64,000 nt of DNA from positions 124,001 through 188,000 of the forward strand of contig CAJQUW010006864.1 of assembly GCA_907163375.1 (NCBI GenBank), given 5' to 3'. This document shows, in pieces, positions 1 to 11,744 of this stretch. How positions within the stretch are numbered: the stretch's first letter is position 1; each line of letters opens with the position of its first letter. Both the position numbers and the translations under genes were made by a program. The DNA is from Prostheceraeus crozeri. Lineage: Eukaryota > Platyhelminthes > Polycladida > Euryleptidae. The notes under the pieces were generated by a model that was not told where the DNA came from, made no database searches, and saw only the letters and a program-made list of their open reading frames with translations.

Positions 1-147
1 TGTCCTTTGTTTTCATATCTAGTCAGGTCATCATTAAGTTGCTATTGGTCCTATGCAACAATAGGCCTATTCCATAGCCCATCCCCTTTTTATTTTCAGT
101 CAATATGCTATTATGATACAGACATCGGTGTGAATTTTAAATTTATA

Positions 148-351
148 CTACACCTTTTCCATTCTATTTCAGATATTTCCATTTCAGACATTTCCAGATG
201 GATTTCAGATTACTCCAATTGAATTTCAGATATCTATGAGAGACTCAACTTTGAAGATATCTGAAATTCAATTAGAGAAATCTGAAATCCATCTGAAAAT
301 GTCTGAAATTCATTTTTGGAAATATCTGAAATAGAAATGGAAAAGGTGTAG
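148..351. repeat. Palindromic MITE (foldback, 204 bp)
   Basis: The stretch begins CTACACCTTTTCC and ends GGAAAAGGTGTAG. The two arms of about 85 bases, rich in the words TTTCAGA and TCTGAAA, pair with one another around a loop of roughly 30 bases near position 240. It sits between TATA-rich flanks, so a TA target site is possible but not proven. No coding capacity. It is best read as a small non-autonomous DNA transposon of unknown superfamily. Confidence 0.7.
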
Positions 352-731
352 ACCATATATAATTTCCTTCCTTCTTACCGGAAGAGTTAACGAATGTTGA
401 TTGAAATTAATTGTAAAAAATAACAAAAAAGAAAATGAAATCACTTGGCTCTTTCTAATTAGGCCTATACATTCAAAACATGAAAATTAGCCAAGACAAT
501 ATATTCAGAATTAAAGCTAGGTTGATCGATCTACCCGGTGTAAGATGTTTTTAGGACACCACTTGTGCCATTTTGTTGACCCTTCTCGGGCCAGGGTTGC
601 ACGTTTCTGTTCGTGGCCCTTAACCCGTGCACAATTTTTTATTCATTAGTTCAAATTATTTCACTTTTTTTGACTTTTCTTTATGTTTGTCACATCTGAC
701 ACGTTGCGCTACGATCTCGTAAACCAGGTGT
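352..731. other. No recognisable feature
   Basis: AT-rich sequence between the palindromic MITE and the piggyBac relic. I see no ORF, repeat or structured RNA that I can support. Confidence 0.5.
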
Positions 732-1420
732 TTGCTTTGGTGGGAACTTTGCCCAGAGCCATGCCGGAAGTTCCACCGGACTTTCAAAGAAGTTCTCAAC
801 GTGAAGTTCCATCTTCGAGAAGACGTTTGGCTTCCATCTTGGTTTCACCGAAAGTCTAATGCTATATTCTTGCGTTCCGAAGAAAAGGAGAGCAGAATTA
901 TCTTAGTTTTTTCACGGCATCTTGATGCCTTCATCTCAGATGGAGGGCAGAGGAAACCTACATTGATTTTGGACTACAATTCAAAGAAGGGTGCTGTGGA
1001 CACCATCAACACTATCGAACACCTACAGTTGTAATCGTCAAACACGCAAATATCCCACAATTTTTTACAAACATGTTAAATGTGGCATGCTGGAACAGTT
1101 TCGTCATGTGGATAATAAATAATCCAGAATGGATTTCGCGGGAATCTTGTGAAACGCAAACTTTTCCTTGAAGAGTTGTCAGAAACGCTGAAGAAGCGTC
1201 ACATTGGCGGACGTTCCTTGAGCCGAAGACTCCTTAAGCTTCACGAACTAATGGAATAAAGTGGCGTGCAGCCTCCACAAGGTGATGACCATTTGCCTGC
1301 TGCCGGCGTACATCGAACTGATCGGGGTCACGTGTGAAAAGCGTCACCAAGTTCGAGGAGCTTGTGTGCAACGATAACTCCAACAAAGTATCTCTTTGTT
1401 TGTATGTACATGTAAATTTT
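732..1420 (+). pseudogene. piggyBac transposase relic (C-terminal half)
   Basis: The first 303 bases read as a 100-residue piece that starts without an ATG and ends in a stretch containing LILDYNSKKGAVDTI, which matches the third catalytic-Asp region of piggyBac transposases (DYN-x-x-KGGVD). In shifted frames the same strand continues with FFTNMLNVACWNSFVMWII, then RKLFLEELSETLKKRH, both typical of the piggyBac C-terminal part, followed near 1,340 by a short Cys-containing tail like the family's cysteine-rich domain. At least two frameshifts separate these pieces, and the N-terminal half with the first catalytic Asp residues is absent, so this is a dead fragment. No TIRs or TTAA sites were identified. 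It is on the opposite strand from the 3.4-5.6 kb piggyBac and looks like a separate insertion. Confidence 0.75.
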
Positions 1421-1554
1421 GAACTACGGTCTGTTCGTTTTTTGTTCTACATAACACTATAATGTCACATTTTGATGAAGTGACGTCTTTGGCTATTTCG
1501 CATACATACCCGAGACATTACAGAATATATGATCTTTTTAAGGGCGTGGTATAG

Positions 1555-1700
1555 AAGGGTTAAAGGGCCAAAACTTTTTCCACGTTGAAAGTTGTGTTTT
1601 TATACTTTTATTTGCTTTTCTAGTAGTTGTAGCTACCAGAAAAGCAAATAAGAGCACTAAAGCACCATTTTCAACGCAGAAAAATATTGAAGGGCCCCGA
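1555..1700. repeat. Imperfect palindrome / hairpin
   Basis: A perfect 14-base stem (TTATTTGCTTTTCT pairing with AGAAAAGCAAATAA, about 1,610-1,652) lies in the middle of a longer imperfect inverted repeat whose outer arms contain AAGGGCCAAAACTTTTTC and GAAAAATATTGAAGGGCCC. This is the layout of a small foldback MITE. No target duplication was resolved. Confidence 0.5.
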
Positions 1701-2419
1701 CCAGAAACTTCGGCCCTGGCCGGAGAAGGGACAACAGTTATGACCCACATGGGCTCTAAAAGCATTATGCCCCAGGTAGTTTTTATTAATGCAATTTTCA
1801 CACTTCTATTTATGGATGAAAGGATCTTGCGAGACAACACGTAAATAGCAATAATCTCAATACGAGGGATTTAGCTCAATGACTATGAACTGCTCACAAT
1901 CCAAAATCCACAAATTGCAGCGACTGCTTCTCAGGTAGACGAAAGCAATAAATGATGCCTAAGTATGACTGGTTCCTGCTTTCTACCTCAACTCTAACAT
2001 CTATAAGAACAAGAGCCAAAACATATTCCCTTATTTTTCAAAAATATTTAATGCAGCAAACTTCGTCCGATTCTCAAAAATGTAAAGAGAATAAAAGTGC
2101 TACCCATTCACAAGATCTCAAGTGGGATCAGAAATTCGATGAAAAATAGTAAAAGTTTATATCAGGAGTAGAGTTAATTGAATTAAGCAGACAAAATGTG
2201 TGATACTGAATAAACACCGTGAAAATCAACCAAAAGTAGATTTGCAATCACCATATCAGCGATGACCTGCAACGAAAAATGTACGCATTTAATTATCATT
2301 ACATGACGCAGTGTCACAATCAACAAAAATGCGAAGACCCATGCTGAAAAGATAATAAGCCGAAGGTTAACATTATATACATGCACCATTTGAGACGCAA
2401 TAAACAAATTAAGCAAAAT
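1701..2419. other. No recognisable feature
   Basis: Short ORFs here have no family signature and AT-rich composition. I see nothing to annotate. Confidence 0.4.
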
Positions 2420-2940
2420 TTCGGTGGGCATTCATTATTCATTCATTTAGCACACTACTGACATACCGTCTTAACTCGTGCGCCTGCAATAGTTAATAAA
2501 TGCTGCTCTTCGCAAACACATTGCAAATAGAACAATTAAAACGTGGGGCGTATATTCAGTTGAGAAATGAGAACAATCCTGAATAGCTGCTACTTCATCT
2601 ATTATCAGGAATCATCAGCAGGCCTAGTTCACATCATCCAATATCAACACAACTCCGTATTCAAACTTTCAGTAATATCCGGGTGAATTAGAAATTCGCA
2701 ATTAGCGCATTAAGTGAAATTTCGGTGTGTGTTCATTAAATACTACTTTTAGCACATTACTGACGTCGTCTTAGTTATCGCACATGTAATGATTGACAAA
2801 CGTTGCGTTTTTGCGAATGCACTGTTGATGGAATGATTAAATATTGGGTTGCATCCTCAGTTGAAAAGTGGGAGTAGGCCTGAATAGCTCCCATAATTGT
2901 CGATTGATTTATTGCATTTTGAATGAATCACCATCAGAAC
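2420..2940. repeat. Diverged tandem duplication (unit about 300 bp)
   Basis: The block beginning TTTCGGTGGGCATTCATT near 2,420 and running to about 2,625 is repeated from about 2,721 to 2,940. The two share the same order of words: TTTAGCACA, TACTGACxTxGTCTTA, a GCAAA/GCGAA stretch, ATTCAGTTGAxAA, CCTGAATAGCT and ATCATCAG. Similarity is clear but well short of identity, so the duplication is old. No coding sense is visible; it may be the remains of an older repeat family. Confidence 0.55.
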
Positions 2941-3394
2941 ATCGAGCAACAAACAAGCATTTAGATTTATGCAGATTCAAATGATCAGCGAGTGAACACA
3001 GTTAAGGACCGCTTAAGTTAAAGGTAAAATAATAGAACGAAGAGGTAAGTATACATTTACAGAGCAAATTACTGTGTAAGTACATTACAAAAATATGTTG
3101 AGTAACTCGCTCCTTCAGTAAAATGACAGAAAGGAAAGCAGGATTGGCAGAAGGGAGGAGGTATTTAAATTTATGTCGTTACAAAGCGGACTGATAAATC
3201 TGAAAACTACTTTGCCAATAAGTAAGTTCAGCAGCAGACGTATAGCGAGCTTATGACATCTCACAGAAGAACTTCAATTTTCTAACCTATCATTTTGAAT
3301 TCATTCTTCGCATGACAATATTAGGCGATGTTAGAATAATTGCATGAAGTGCAAAGAGATTCAATCATAAGTAATTTATTCAACATAATGCATC
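2941..3394. other. No recognisable feature
   Basis: Spacer between the diverged tandem repeat and the piggyBac copy. AT-rich, with no supported ORF. Confidence 0.4.
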
Positions 3395-3653
3395 TTAACA
3401 CTAGAATGCCCAAAATTTCGGAACCGCTTACATGCCCAACTGCGGTCATTTTGACCGCAATTATTTCTTATTGGGTAATGTATGATTATTGCTTTTTTTT
3501 CAATTGCTGCTTTAGATGAATAAATCAAAGATCACTATTTCCCATGACAAAATTTATATTCAAAACTTGAAATTCAAGTTTTTAAAGATATAATGGAGAA
3601 TGCATGTACATGTATATAGAGCAATATCCAAGAAATGTTAAAATGCGTGTCAT

Positions 3654-3851
3654 TTAAGTGTCACACGTCTTACAAATCCACACCTTTGATGATGCACATG
3701 TTCCACAGACAGTTTTCCTGCATACGTTGCACAGCATACATGATTTACTTCTACACTGATGGCATTGCTTCTTTTCTGAGTGAGGGTTGCTGCAAATTGG
3801 AGTGCTTGGAGATACATTACATTGTATGGCTAATTGGACAAAAATCTTCAC
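3654..3851 (-). pseudogene. piggyBac cysteine-rich C-terminal domain fragment
   Basis: This 65-residue reading frame has closely spaced Cys pairs (CHQC, CMLCNVC, CGTC, CKTC), the zinc-binding Cys-rich domain that ends piggyBac transposases and recognises transposon ends. It lies about 255 bases from the left TIR of the 3,399-5,567 element, where a minus-strand transposase should end. It is separated from the catalytic fragment at 4,194-4,565 by unreadable sequence. Confidence 0.7.
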
Positions 3852-4193
3852 TCATGCTTTGCAAACAGGTTCAGCGACTGATATGACTGCCATTTATAAG
3901 TCTGTAAATAATCCGTGGATTTATTGCTGCCAAATCAAATAATTTGAGTAACACTGCTTTAGCGTCATCTTCACGTTCCACAGTCGAATACAGATTTGCC
4001 ATCTAATCCAGGGAGTCCACTCCTCCCTTTGCTTGATTGTAGTACAAAATTGTCTCAGGTTTGCGTTTGCTAGTATCACTGACCGAAAACTTGCAGAAAA
4101 CGTAATACTGGAACAGTTTTATTCTTCTTTGCTTTATATGTGGTGAGGATCACAGCAGAATCCGACTTATAAAGAAGTGTGGTGTACAATTCC

Positions 4194-4565
4194 TTAGTTT
4201 TTCATGCTATCTGCGTACTCAACTCTATTGTGTCTTACTGTTTCAACACAGCTGATCGACTGCTTCAGCAAATCATTGTAGAGACGAAGGGGCATGAAGA
4301 AATTTTCTAGGGTTACATTGTAGCCCTTGCCTTCGAGTCCGTGAAGTAATTTCAGCGTCACATGCTGACCTAGCTGCATGCCAGCAGGTATAATGTCATC
4401 TTTTCCCAGGCATTGATCAAATATTTTGTTTTGACATCGTTGAGGAGCCAAAATTGAATGCCAAACTTCAACAAATTCAATGTCAGGTTTATTTCCAAAC
4501 AATCCCTCTTTATGAGACCATAACTGATGCCGCGGAATGTTTCTAAATCTAAGAAGTCCTCTCAA
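4194..4565 (-). pseudogene. piggyBac transposase catalytic-region fragment
   Basis: The 123-residue frame contains LEGKGYNVTLENFFMPLRLY followed by a run ending VETVRHNR. This corresponds to the piggyBac segment usually written GKGHHVYTDNFYTS...LTGTLRKNR, around the second catalytic Asp. Here the D of the TDNF motif is replaced by E (TLENF), so the copy probably lacks a catalytic residue as well as being fragmentary. It lies inside the TIR-bounded element and reads toward the Cys-rich domain fragment. The first part of the transposase would lie upstream (4,566-5,500), but I could not recognise it. Confidence 0.7.
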
Positions 4566-5571
4566 ATAGCAAAGTCTGCTATATCGACTGTAAGCAAATT
4601 CTCTACCGAGTTATTTATGAAATTAATCAGCGAAAAAATTGGAGAGTCGGTCATTGCTATAAGAAACTTGCATCTCATAATTATCGATTCGATTACAGGT
4701 GAGTTACTTGATAACTTCATTTCTATCTGATTAAATGCATGCTATCTGTATATATGTTCTTGCATTATATTTTGACCGGCTCTCCAAAACCTAGTAATGA
4801 AACTTATAAATACATTGAGTGTTATATGATGACGACATAAAATGAGACATAATCCAGGAAAAGATGCAAAATCATGACTAAAACTTATTCATTCACAAGA
4901 ATATTAAGACGTGAGATAATGTTAATATTATTGAGCATACATGTATTTCAATTCCAGATTATTCATGATAAATTCTGACATTACTGACATATGATTTGCG
5001 TAATGATTTACGCATGGCCCTTTCTTCCGATCTGCATTATCATTAATCTTACTTGTACGTCTGATCCTCCGTCTCTCATTCATTGTATATAGCCATTTTA
5101 TCATTTTATCACTCATCACATATTTGTATTACGTTTTTCAATTTGGAAATAAACGTTTTGAATTTTGACTCATATAGGCTATGTACTGTATGTTATTTAT
5201 GACGTATAGTGTCATTTCGTATTTGCAACTTACAAAACAAAATAACACAGTTTTCATAGATTTCATATTGCATAGGCGAAATATTATGATTATGAGATGA
5301 TAATTCAATATATTATATATTTCTTGATGATGCATACCGCCTTTAATATATTTGCGGTTAAAATGACGTTGCATTTGACCGCAATGGCATTGCCCCCCTT
5401 CCAGCAAGCCATTTGTAAACCATTGAATTTACATAAACGATCGCTACATCAGTGTAAGCTTGGTAAAAATTGACTTAAGTCAGAAAATGTTAGGGCGGTT
5501 TGATTATTTATCTGATCGTGAGAGATGTGCTAATCTAATTAAAAATGACCGCTTGGGCAGTCTAGTGCTAA

Positions 5572-6269
5572 GGATCAAATCACTGTCTTTCAAAATTCCA
5601 ATGGTACATGACATGTGGATGACTTACTAATACATCAATTAACCCAGAATGATTAGCAAATGGGATTTAATTAACCACCGTTCATCATATGCATTAAAAA
5701 AAGTTGAACTTCATTCAGTATTAAGAGGCATGCTTCATCAATCTGTAATTTTGCTTTTCTGTCTACTATAGGCGACAGCGCTTAGTTCACTCAAATGTAG
5801 CTGAATCACATTCGAATCGCCGCAAATCAGGCAATATCAACCATCTTGACTAGGCTTGACATCTACTTTAATTCCTGGTTTTCTATCCCGCACACTATTA
5901 ATCCACTGAATATATAATTTTTTGACCATCACTTTCTAAGGGGTTTAATTATTTTCGCAATTTAAAGAGTATTATTTCAAATGACTTTGAAATGCTTTAG
6001 AGTTGGTCCAGCCGCAATTGACTCTCGACAAAAATTTTGTAGAGTAGTTTTCCATTTGACTTTAACACTTCGGAATATTGTTACGTTCAGCGGCTTTAGC
6101 AGATGCATGGATTTTGGAAGAAAATAAATTTGCCATTTCAATCACTTCAGCAAAAATATGCTGCAAAGTCGTCTCAAATTGTCCATGTAGACCAAAAATT
6201 GCAAATAATGTGATATCGTACGAAACTAATATAGAAAAGTGTCTACGTCGAACAAATCGTTATATGTAT
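5572..6269. other. No recognisable gene
   Basis: Between the piggyBac copy and the LINE 3' end I find only short ORFs without family signature. Confidence 0.4.
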
Positions 6270-6343
6270 GTCTTTATTTCCGAAAATTACAGCAGGGCTG
6301 ATAGTTTTACAATAAAAAAGGCACATGTACAATCATAAAAATT

Positions 6344-7405
6344 TCACTGCACAAGGTAAAAAAGATCTACGATATCGCTCAGTTCTTGTCCGTATTGTCG
6401 TTGTGGTCCGTCGTAACTCCTCGAATATTCGCTCTTCTGAGGAATCTTCTGCTTCAGGTCACTGGAGAGATTCAGCATTGCTTTCCGGCACAATAGCTCT
6501 CGTCTGTCACACAGTTTTTGCAGCTTACAGACTTCAAGTATATTTTCATAATTATAGCTATGGTCTTGGTAGCGTATCCCACATATCATTTTCAAAGCTC
6601 GTTTTTGAACTCCTTCCAACAGGTCTGAACACTTCTTGGAAAGTCCGTATTGCCAAACAGGGGCAGCATACTCTAGCAAGCTTCGGATCGACGCACAGTA
6701 GAAATGAACAAGGTCAATTTGAGAAAATCTTGCTCTTTTCATCTGAACAAGGAAATAGATTCGCTTGTTAGCTTTCTTCACGAGATCTTCAACATGTTTG
6801 TTCCAAGTTAGGTTGTTGCTTATTGTTACACCAAGGAGCTTTATACTAGAGGCTGCAGTTATTTGGTCGCCATTTACAGATAAAGCTTCCCACTCCGGCT
6901 CCGATTTATTAAAGGAGATTCTCATTTCTTGCGTTTTTATAGGATTCAATTTCATTTTGTGCTCAATTGCCCAATCATTAATTAAATGTAGTTTGGAGTT
7001 GATACGACTCTCTTGTACGCAGTTGATTGTCTCCATAATAGTGCAATCATCCATATATTTGACATCCGCAATCAGTTCGTTTACCAATACAATAAATCCC
7101 ACGGGCCCAAATTTAGTTCCTTGTGGGACTCCAGTTGTGATTTGTTGCCAGCTGGTGTACGATCCACGATACTTCACTCTCTGGTATCGAGAAGTAAGAA
7201 ATCTCGATTCCCATCTACATAACCATGTTGGCACGTCAAGACTCAGCAATTTTCTGAATAAGATGGTATGATCAATTCTTTCAAAGACTTTATGAAAGTC
7301 AATTGTAACTAATCTTGATATCTTGCCCTCATCAGAGCCACTGATTAAAGTGTCTATTAGCAGCAGCAATGCGTCGACACTAGAGCATGCCTTTCCAGCT
7401 CCAAA
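6344..7405 (-). pseudogene. LINE reverse transcriptase, C-terminal part
   Basis: About 350 residues read without a stop. In order I see GAGKACSSVDALLLLIDTL, the fingers/palm stretch RLVTIDFHKVFERIDHTIL (catalytic Asp of box A), GVPQGTKFGPVGFIVLVNEL, KYMDDCTIMETI (box C, YMDD), then a thumb and the long C-terminal region with LLGVTISNNLTWNKHVE and YAAPVW-type motifs. These are standard for CR1/L2-like LINEs. It is the downstream portion of the frame interrupted at 7,406; the upstream part resumes at 15,009. The start is therefore the insertion junction and not a codon choice. The stop at 6,344 is probably the natural end. Confidence 0.85.
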
Positions 7406-7974
7406 TTGTACGTGTGTGAAGTTAGCCGTACCAATATCCGTACCACATCGAAAATTGCATGTGCCAATCTCGAGAACAGCATTTACACATAATTTTAGAG
7501 TGTGCCAGCTTGTGCCACCAATAATTTTTCAAAATAATGCTGCAGTTTGCGAGAAATCGTCCATCAAAACTTCGAGGTGGTACGGATGTGAAGCTAGCCG
7601 TACCAATTTACAGAAAAAATCTTAAATCGCATCTTCATGAATTTTCATCCACGTGGACGTCTAAAATAACACGTCTAAAGCATGTGCCACCCACCACTTT
7701 GCCAAAATTCACAATAGTTACTGAGAAAATGGACAAAATGACCTCAAAGTGGTACGGATGTGAAGCTAGCCGCACAAATGCGGATTTTCCTCCGCAGCCA
7801 CGACCACAGCCCATCCGTACCACTTGTGAAAATCGCGTGTGCCACTCGAATCAACCCACCGAATACACTTATTGGGAGTGTGCCAGCTTGTGCCACCCCT
7901 CAGACGGCCCCAACTGTGCGTAGAATGCGCACAAATGCGGATTTTCCTCCGCAGCCACGACCACAGCCCATCCG
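7406..7974. repeat. Left terminal inverted repeat of the foldback-like element
   Basis: Pairs with 14,440-15,008. It is built from recurring motifs: GTACGGATGTGAAG, GTGCCAGCTTGTGCCACC, GTGTGCCACTCGAATC and a GCACAAATGCGGATTTTCC block. Confidence 0.85.
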
Positions 7975-8024
7975 TACCACTTGTGAAAATCGCGTATGCC
8001 ACTCGAATCAACCCAACGAATACC
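7770..8024. repeat. Direct repeat at inner edge of the left TIR
   Basis: About 96 bases at 7,770-7,866 (GCACAAATGCGGATTTTCCT onward to the CCGAATAC or CGAATACC region) recur almost exactly at 7,929-8,024. The right TIR has a comparable second copy only in part, so the two ends differ in copy number. Confidence 0.75.
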
Positions 8025-8458
8025 AGAAATTCTGAATCCACCAGAAATGTCAATGGTTTTACAAGAAATTGTAGTAGTTGTATTTAAATAGCGATAATTC
8101 AAAATTGGACATATTTCATTCACGTGATCATTATGTTGTTTTTATCCTGCAAAAACATACAACGAACTTGGTATCATTGGATAGAGAATTGTTCACTCTA
8201 TCAGGAAATATCAACGCCTTTTCAGAAAATGCTGAGACAATGTCGGAAACTACAGATTGATGTATTTTGTGCAATAATGTCTCTGTCACAAATTCCTTCT
8301 AAATTTATGTTAGATTTTGTTTAAACACTGCACGCATTTCTAAACGTACCAGCTGGACGTGGAATTTTGTGGTCTGCCGCTATTAACGAAGCTGTCAGCC
8401 TTTATCTACGCACACGGCATGTTTCAAGGCAGCAGGGAAAGTAAGTAGATTTTATTTC

Positions 8459-9797
8459 AAAAAAGTTATCAGTTCAATCTTGCAAATTTTTACCGATACG
8501 ACGACCTGTTCACGTAAAAAGGATTTTCAAATTACATCTTACATAAAAATCAAAATATCAATGTCTGATAAGTTGAACATTTATCTTTGTTATTGAGGCT
8601 TGGTTTCATAGATTTTATTAATATGGCCTCTCTGAAACGTAGGTTAATGCTGTTTGTATCAAACGCTATGATTTTGACTGTAAACGGGAAAGCTATGTTA
8701 GGAGAGCAACTTAGGTGATGTTTGAGTACACTTGAGTCTTTGTTTGTGGCATGTTCTTTAATGCGTGTATGGAGTGAACGGACTGTACTCCCGTAAAGTT
8801 TATGTTAGGATGAATTGAAGAATGAAGGACGCTATGAATGCCCTTCATCCTAACACTTTTCCATAGAGCATCCCACTGATGAGAATTGCCTTCCATTACT
8901 TGATTTCACAATAACAATCAAAAATGGGGAAGTAACTTATAATTATTACCAAAAATCAGATAAAAAATTCCTCTTCATAAATTGCAAGTCTGCGTTACCA
9001 ATTCAGCAGAAAATCAATATCATCAAAAATGAAAAGCACAGAAGAATTCAAAGGTGTTCGACACAAAATAATAAGAATGAATGCTTAAGTGAATTTGATA
9101 AGATACTAACTTTAAATGATTATCCTGAGCATTTTTCTAAAAATTTGAAAAGCGTCCATAATCTACCCCCGTTAAGAACGAAAGCAAAATACTTCTTTTA
9201 TTTGCAAATTCCTTTCATATCTGATTGCTTCGATAACAAGGTGTTAAGAATTTTTCGTAATCTTGACTTACCTGTGCGCGTATCTCATCAGTCGTACACG
9301 CTACGAATGGCTTTGAGAAAATCACATTCCAAACATAAGTGTAAATTGAATCAGTGCGTTATTGCTAACAGCAACATCTGTTTGAGAGCTATGGTAGTGT
9401 ATGAAATAACATGCAAAACGTGTAAAAGTAATTATATCGGGAGTACAGTCCGTTCACTCCATACACACATTAAAGAACATGCCACAAACAAAGACTCAAG
9501 TGTACTCAAACATCACCTAAGTTGCTCTCCTAACATAGCTTTCCCGTTTACAGTCAAAATCATAGCGTTTGATACAAACAGCATTAACCTACGTTTCAGA
9601 GAGGCCATATTAATAAAATCTATGAAACCAAGCCTCAATAACAAAGATGAATGTTCAACTTATCAGACATTGATATTTTGATTTTTATGTAAGATGTAAT
9701 TTGAAAATCCTTTTTACGTGAACAGGTCGTCGTATCGGTGAAAATTTGCAAGATTGAATAATAATACAGCAGCTTGGCTAACTGATAACTTTTTTGA
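8459..9797 (+). mobile_element. Penelope-like element, 5'-truncated, with inverted partial copy
   Basis: The right half (about 8,930-9,797) is a plus-strand 3' portion of a Penelope-like element encoding a GIY-YIG domain. Bases 8,459-8,793 are an inverted copy of 9,438-9,797; the match ends exactly at 8,793/9,438, and the right copy has an extra stretch of about 25 bases near 9,760. An inverted, truncated copy next to the main copy is a known arrangement for Penelope-like elements. The reverse transcriptase half is missing. The unit sits inside the foldback-like element. Confidence 0.75.
9145..9681 (+). pseudogene. Penelope-like C-terminal linker and GIY-YIG endonuclease
   Basis: A 178-residue open frame. 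Its first half has the linker motif YLQIPFISDCFDNKVLRIFR and LPVRVSHQSYTLRMAL, both typical just before the endonuclease of Penelope-like proteins. The second half is a GIY-YIG nuclease of the Penelope type: VVYEITCKTCKSNYIGST with the family's CxxC insert and the YIG tyrosine, then LHTHIKEH, a KHHLSC box, and LRFREAILI with the catalytic Glu. The domain would nick DNA for target-primed reverse transcription. It reads through without a break but lacks any RT upstream, so the element cannot be autonomous. Confidence 0.85.
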
Positions 9798-11744
9798 TTT
9801 AATTTAAATATGCTGCTTAAAGAAAATTATATCTCAGCTTTTATTTCATTGCAATGAATGTTCAGTCTTATTGCAGGAAGTTAGATCAGTGGAATCGGCT
9901 TGCAGACTGATGGACGGAGCTTATGATTGATTGGCTTAGTTAGGAGCAACCCTATATAGATAACTAAAGAATAAAAGGGTGATTATAAAGAATAAAGGTA
10001 CTGTGTATATACAGCAGATGAATAATAAGCAATGAATAAGCAGATGTTGGTGGAATGGCTATGGCTACTGCATAGGTTGAGTCGGCAAATATTTGGTCTC
10101 GCATCTATTACATCCGCTATCTGGTGCAGCAATCTTCCATTTTTGTTGTCGTGTCTAGCTGCTCAGAAATTTCTGACTCCAAATCCCTCAATGAAATAAA
10201 TGTGTGTCTTGATTTGTTTATTTGTCTTGCTTCATCTTTCTTCGTCCTGCTTTGCATCCTACAGGCACGCGTGAACAGGGGACTAGGAAGGCTCAGCCCG
10301 CCTGCCTAATCTTTAGCCAGACACATTGATCTCGGACTTTTGATTGCACATGAATGATATAGAACTACATATAGATAAGTTGGCAGTGGATTTCAATGCA
10401 ACTATCGCATGCACTTATCTAAGTCATGAATACCCTTAGAGTGTTCAAATTGTCATGATTCCATCAAATTTTAGGAAATCCAATCCACATGTCAGACTCT
10501 TTTTGTATGCATCAGATATTGTGATCGATTTCTACCACCATGACAATTAGATAATTAGATTCTAAGAACATCTCCACGACAACTTCGGAAGCCGGGTCGA
10601 CCAGAGAAATTCGACTTGTGCCTCGAAACAACCCTCAGATACATGGCTACTAAGACAGAGATTCGAACAATCAGGCATGATGATTGCAGCAATCCTCGAA
10701 GCCTAGTTCGTCAATACAAGAGGCTTCGGTTCTCTTTTGAAATAATATCTCCTGTGATGAGTTTCAGCGATGGAGCTGCGATTATATTAAACACTTCTAA
10801 AATCATTCTTTACATTTGGAATGTCTAGGGAAATCGGTTACAAAGTAAAAAGTTATAGCATGATGCTGTGTATATCAGTGATGAAACTGGTTCAAAGGCA
10901 CCATTCGGTGACCCACTCAATGACTCGGGTTCTTTTTGGGTTCTTATGCTTTTGTTGTCATAGAGCAAGCTTGTAGCTCAATTGTGGTCGAAGTGAATAA
11001 TCCGTTAGCCTGTACTAAGTCTATCACTGGGCGACTGGAGATGCAATTAGTCATTGTTCAATGGCGAATGACAAGTAAGGATTTAGTGCAAGTCGCTTGG
11101 ATTATCACTAGCCGACACAGCTCTGAAAGAGGCGCCATGAGGCTATGATGTAAATTCACTGATAATTTTTCAGGAAACAAGTAATTATTAAGGGAGTGAT
11201 TTTCCAATATTTAGTAGTTTTTAGTAGTATGTAGTCCCATTTTTTCGATGGGGCACTGTCAGAGGCTCGATGTGACCTGATCTGTAATATAGTTGGTGCG
11301 GGACATGTTCAAATTAATTTCACTTCCCCTGAAGAAACTGCGTTGCTCGTGATAGGCATTGCAAATTGTTACAGCCACAAAAATAATGAATGACAGCATT
11401 AGTAGCTAAGTAGTTGTAAAACGCCTTCAATTTCAGGCAAATGACATGATATACAATGATAATGACCTTAATACTTATATATTACAAAATAAATTCGAGA
11501 AGCATGGCATAATTACATGTAAGTGCAGATGCTTTACGCCAATTGTGATCGTTGCTATAAACTTACATGCGCAATTAAAGATTGGACATAAGTGAGCATG
11601 TTTGATATGCATATATCATATTTGAGTGCTTGATGCATAGGCCCTATGTCAATTTGACGTTTTTTGCATCAACTATCTTCAACTTCATCAATAATAATTT
11701 TAGTGCAGTTCATCGGTCTCATTTGATAGTGATATTTCATCTCT
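9798..11744. other. Interior of foldback-like element, no gene recognised
   Basis: Nearly 2 kb with scattered short ORFs and no family signature on either strand. Composition is the same as its surroundings. Confidence 0.4.

Larger units (their letters stand above)
3399..5567. mobile_element. piggyBac transposon copy with TIRs, decayed
   Basis: The left end reads CACTAGAATGCCCAA and the right end TTGGGCAGTCTAGTG, which are 15-base terminal inverted repeats with one mismatch. The left end is preceded by TTAA (3,395-3,398) and the right end followed by CTAA (5,568-5,571), consistent with the family's TTAA target site with one later mutation. Just inside the left end is a 17-base hairpin, GCGGTCATTTTGACCGC, and GCGGTC-type words recur inside the right end near 5,350-5,390 and 5,545. 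The enclosed 2.2 kb holds minus-strand transposase pieces. Length fits a once-autonomous copy, but the coding region is interrupted and most of the N-terminal half is not readable. Confidence 0.85.

Noticed and set aside
6325-7271. Plus-strand frames of 148 and 168 codons over the LINE RT
   Set aside because: They lie opposite clear RT motifs on the minus strand and have no family signature.
7635-8123. Overlapping short frames in the foldback-like TIR
   Set aside because: They repeat because the DNA is repeated; the same peptides occur on both strands and both ends.
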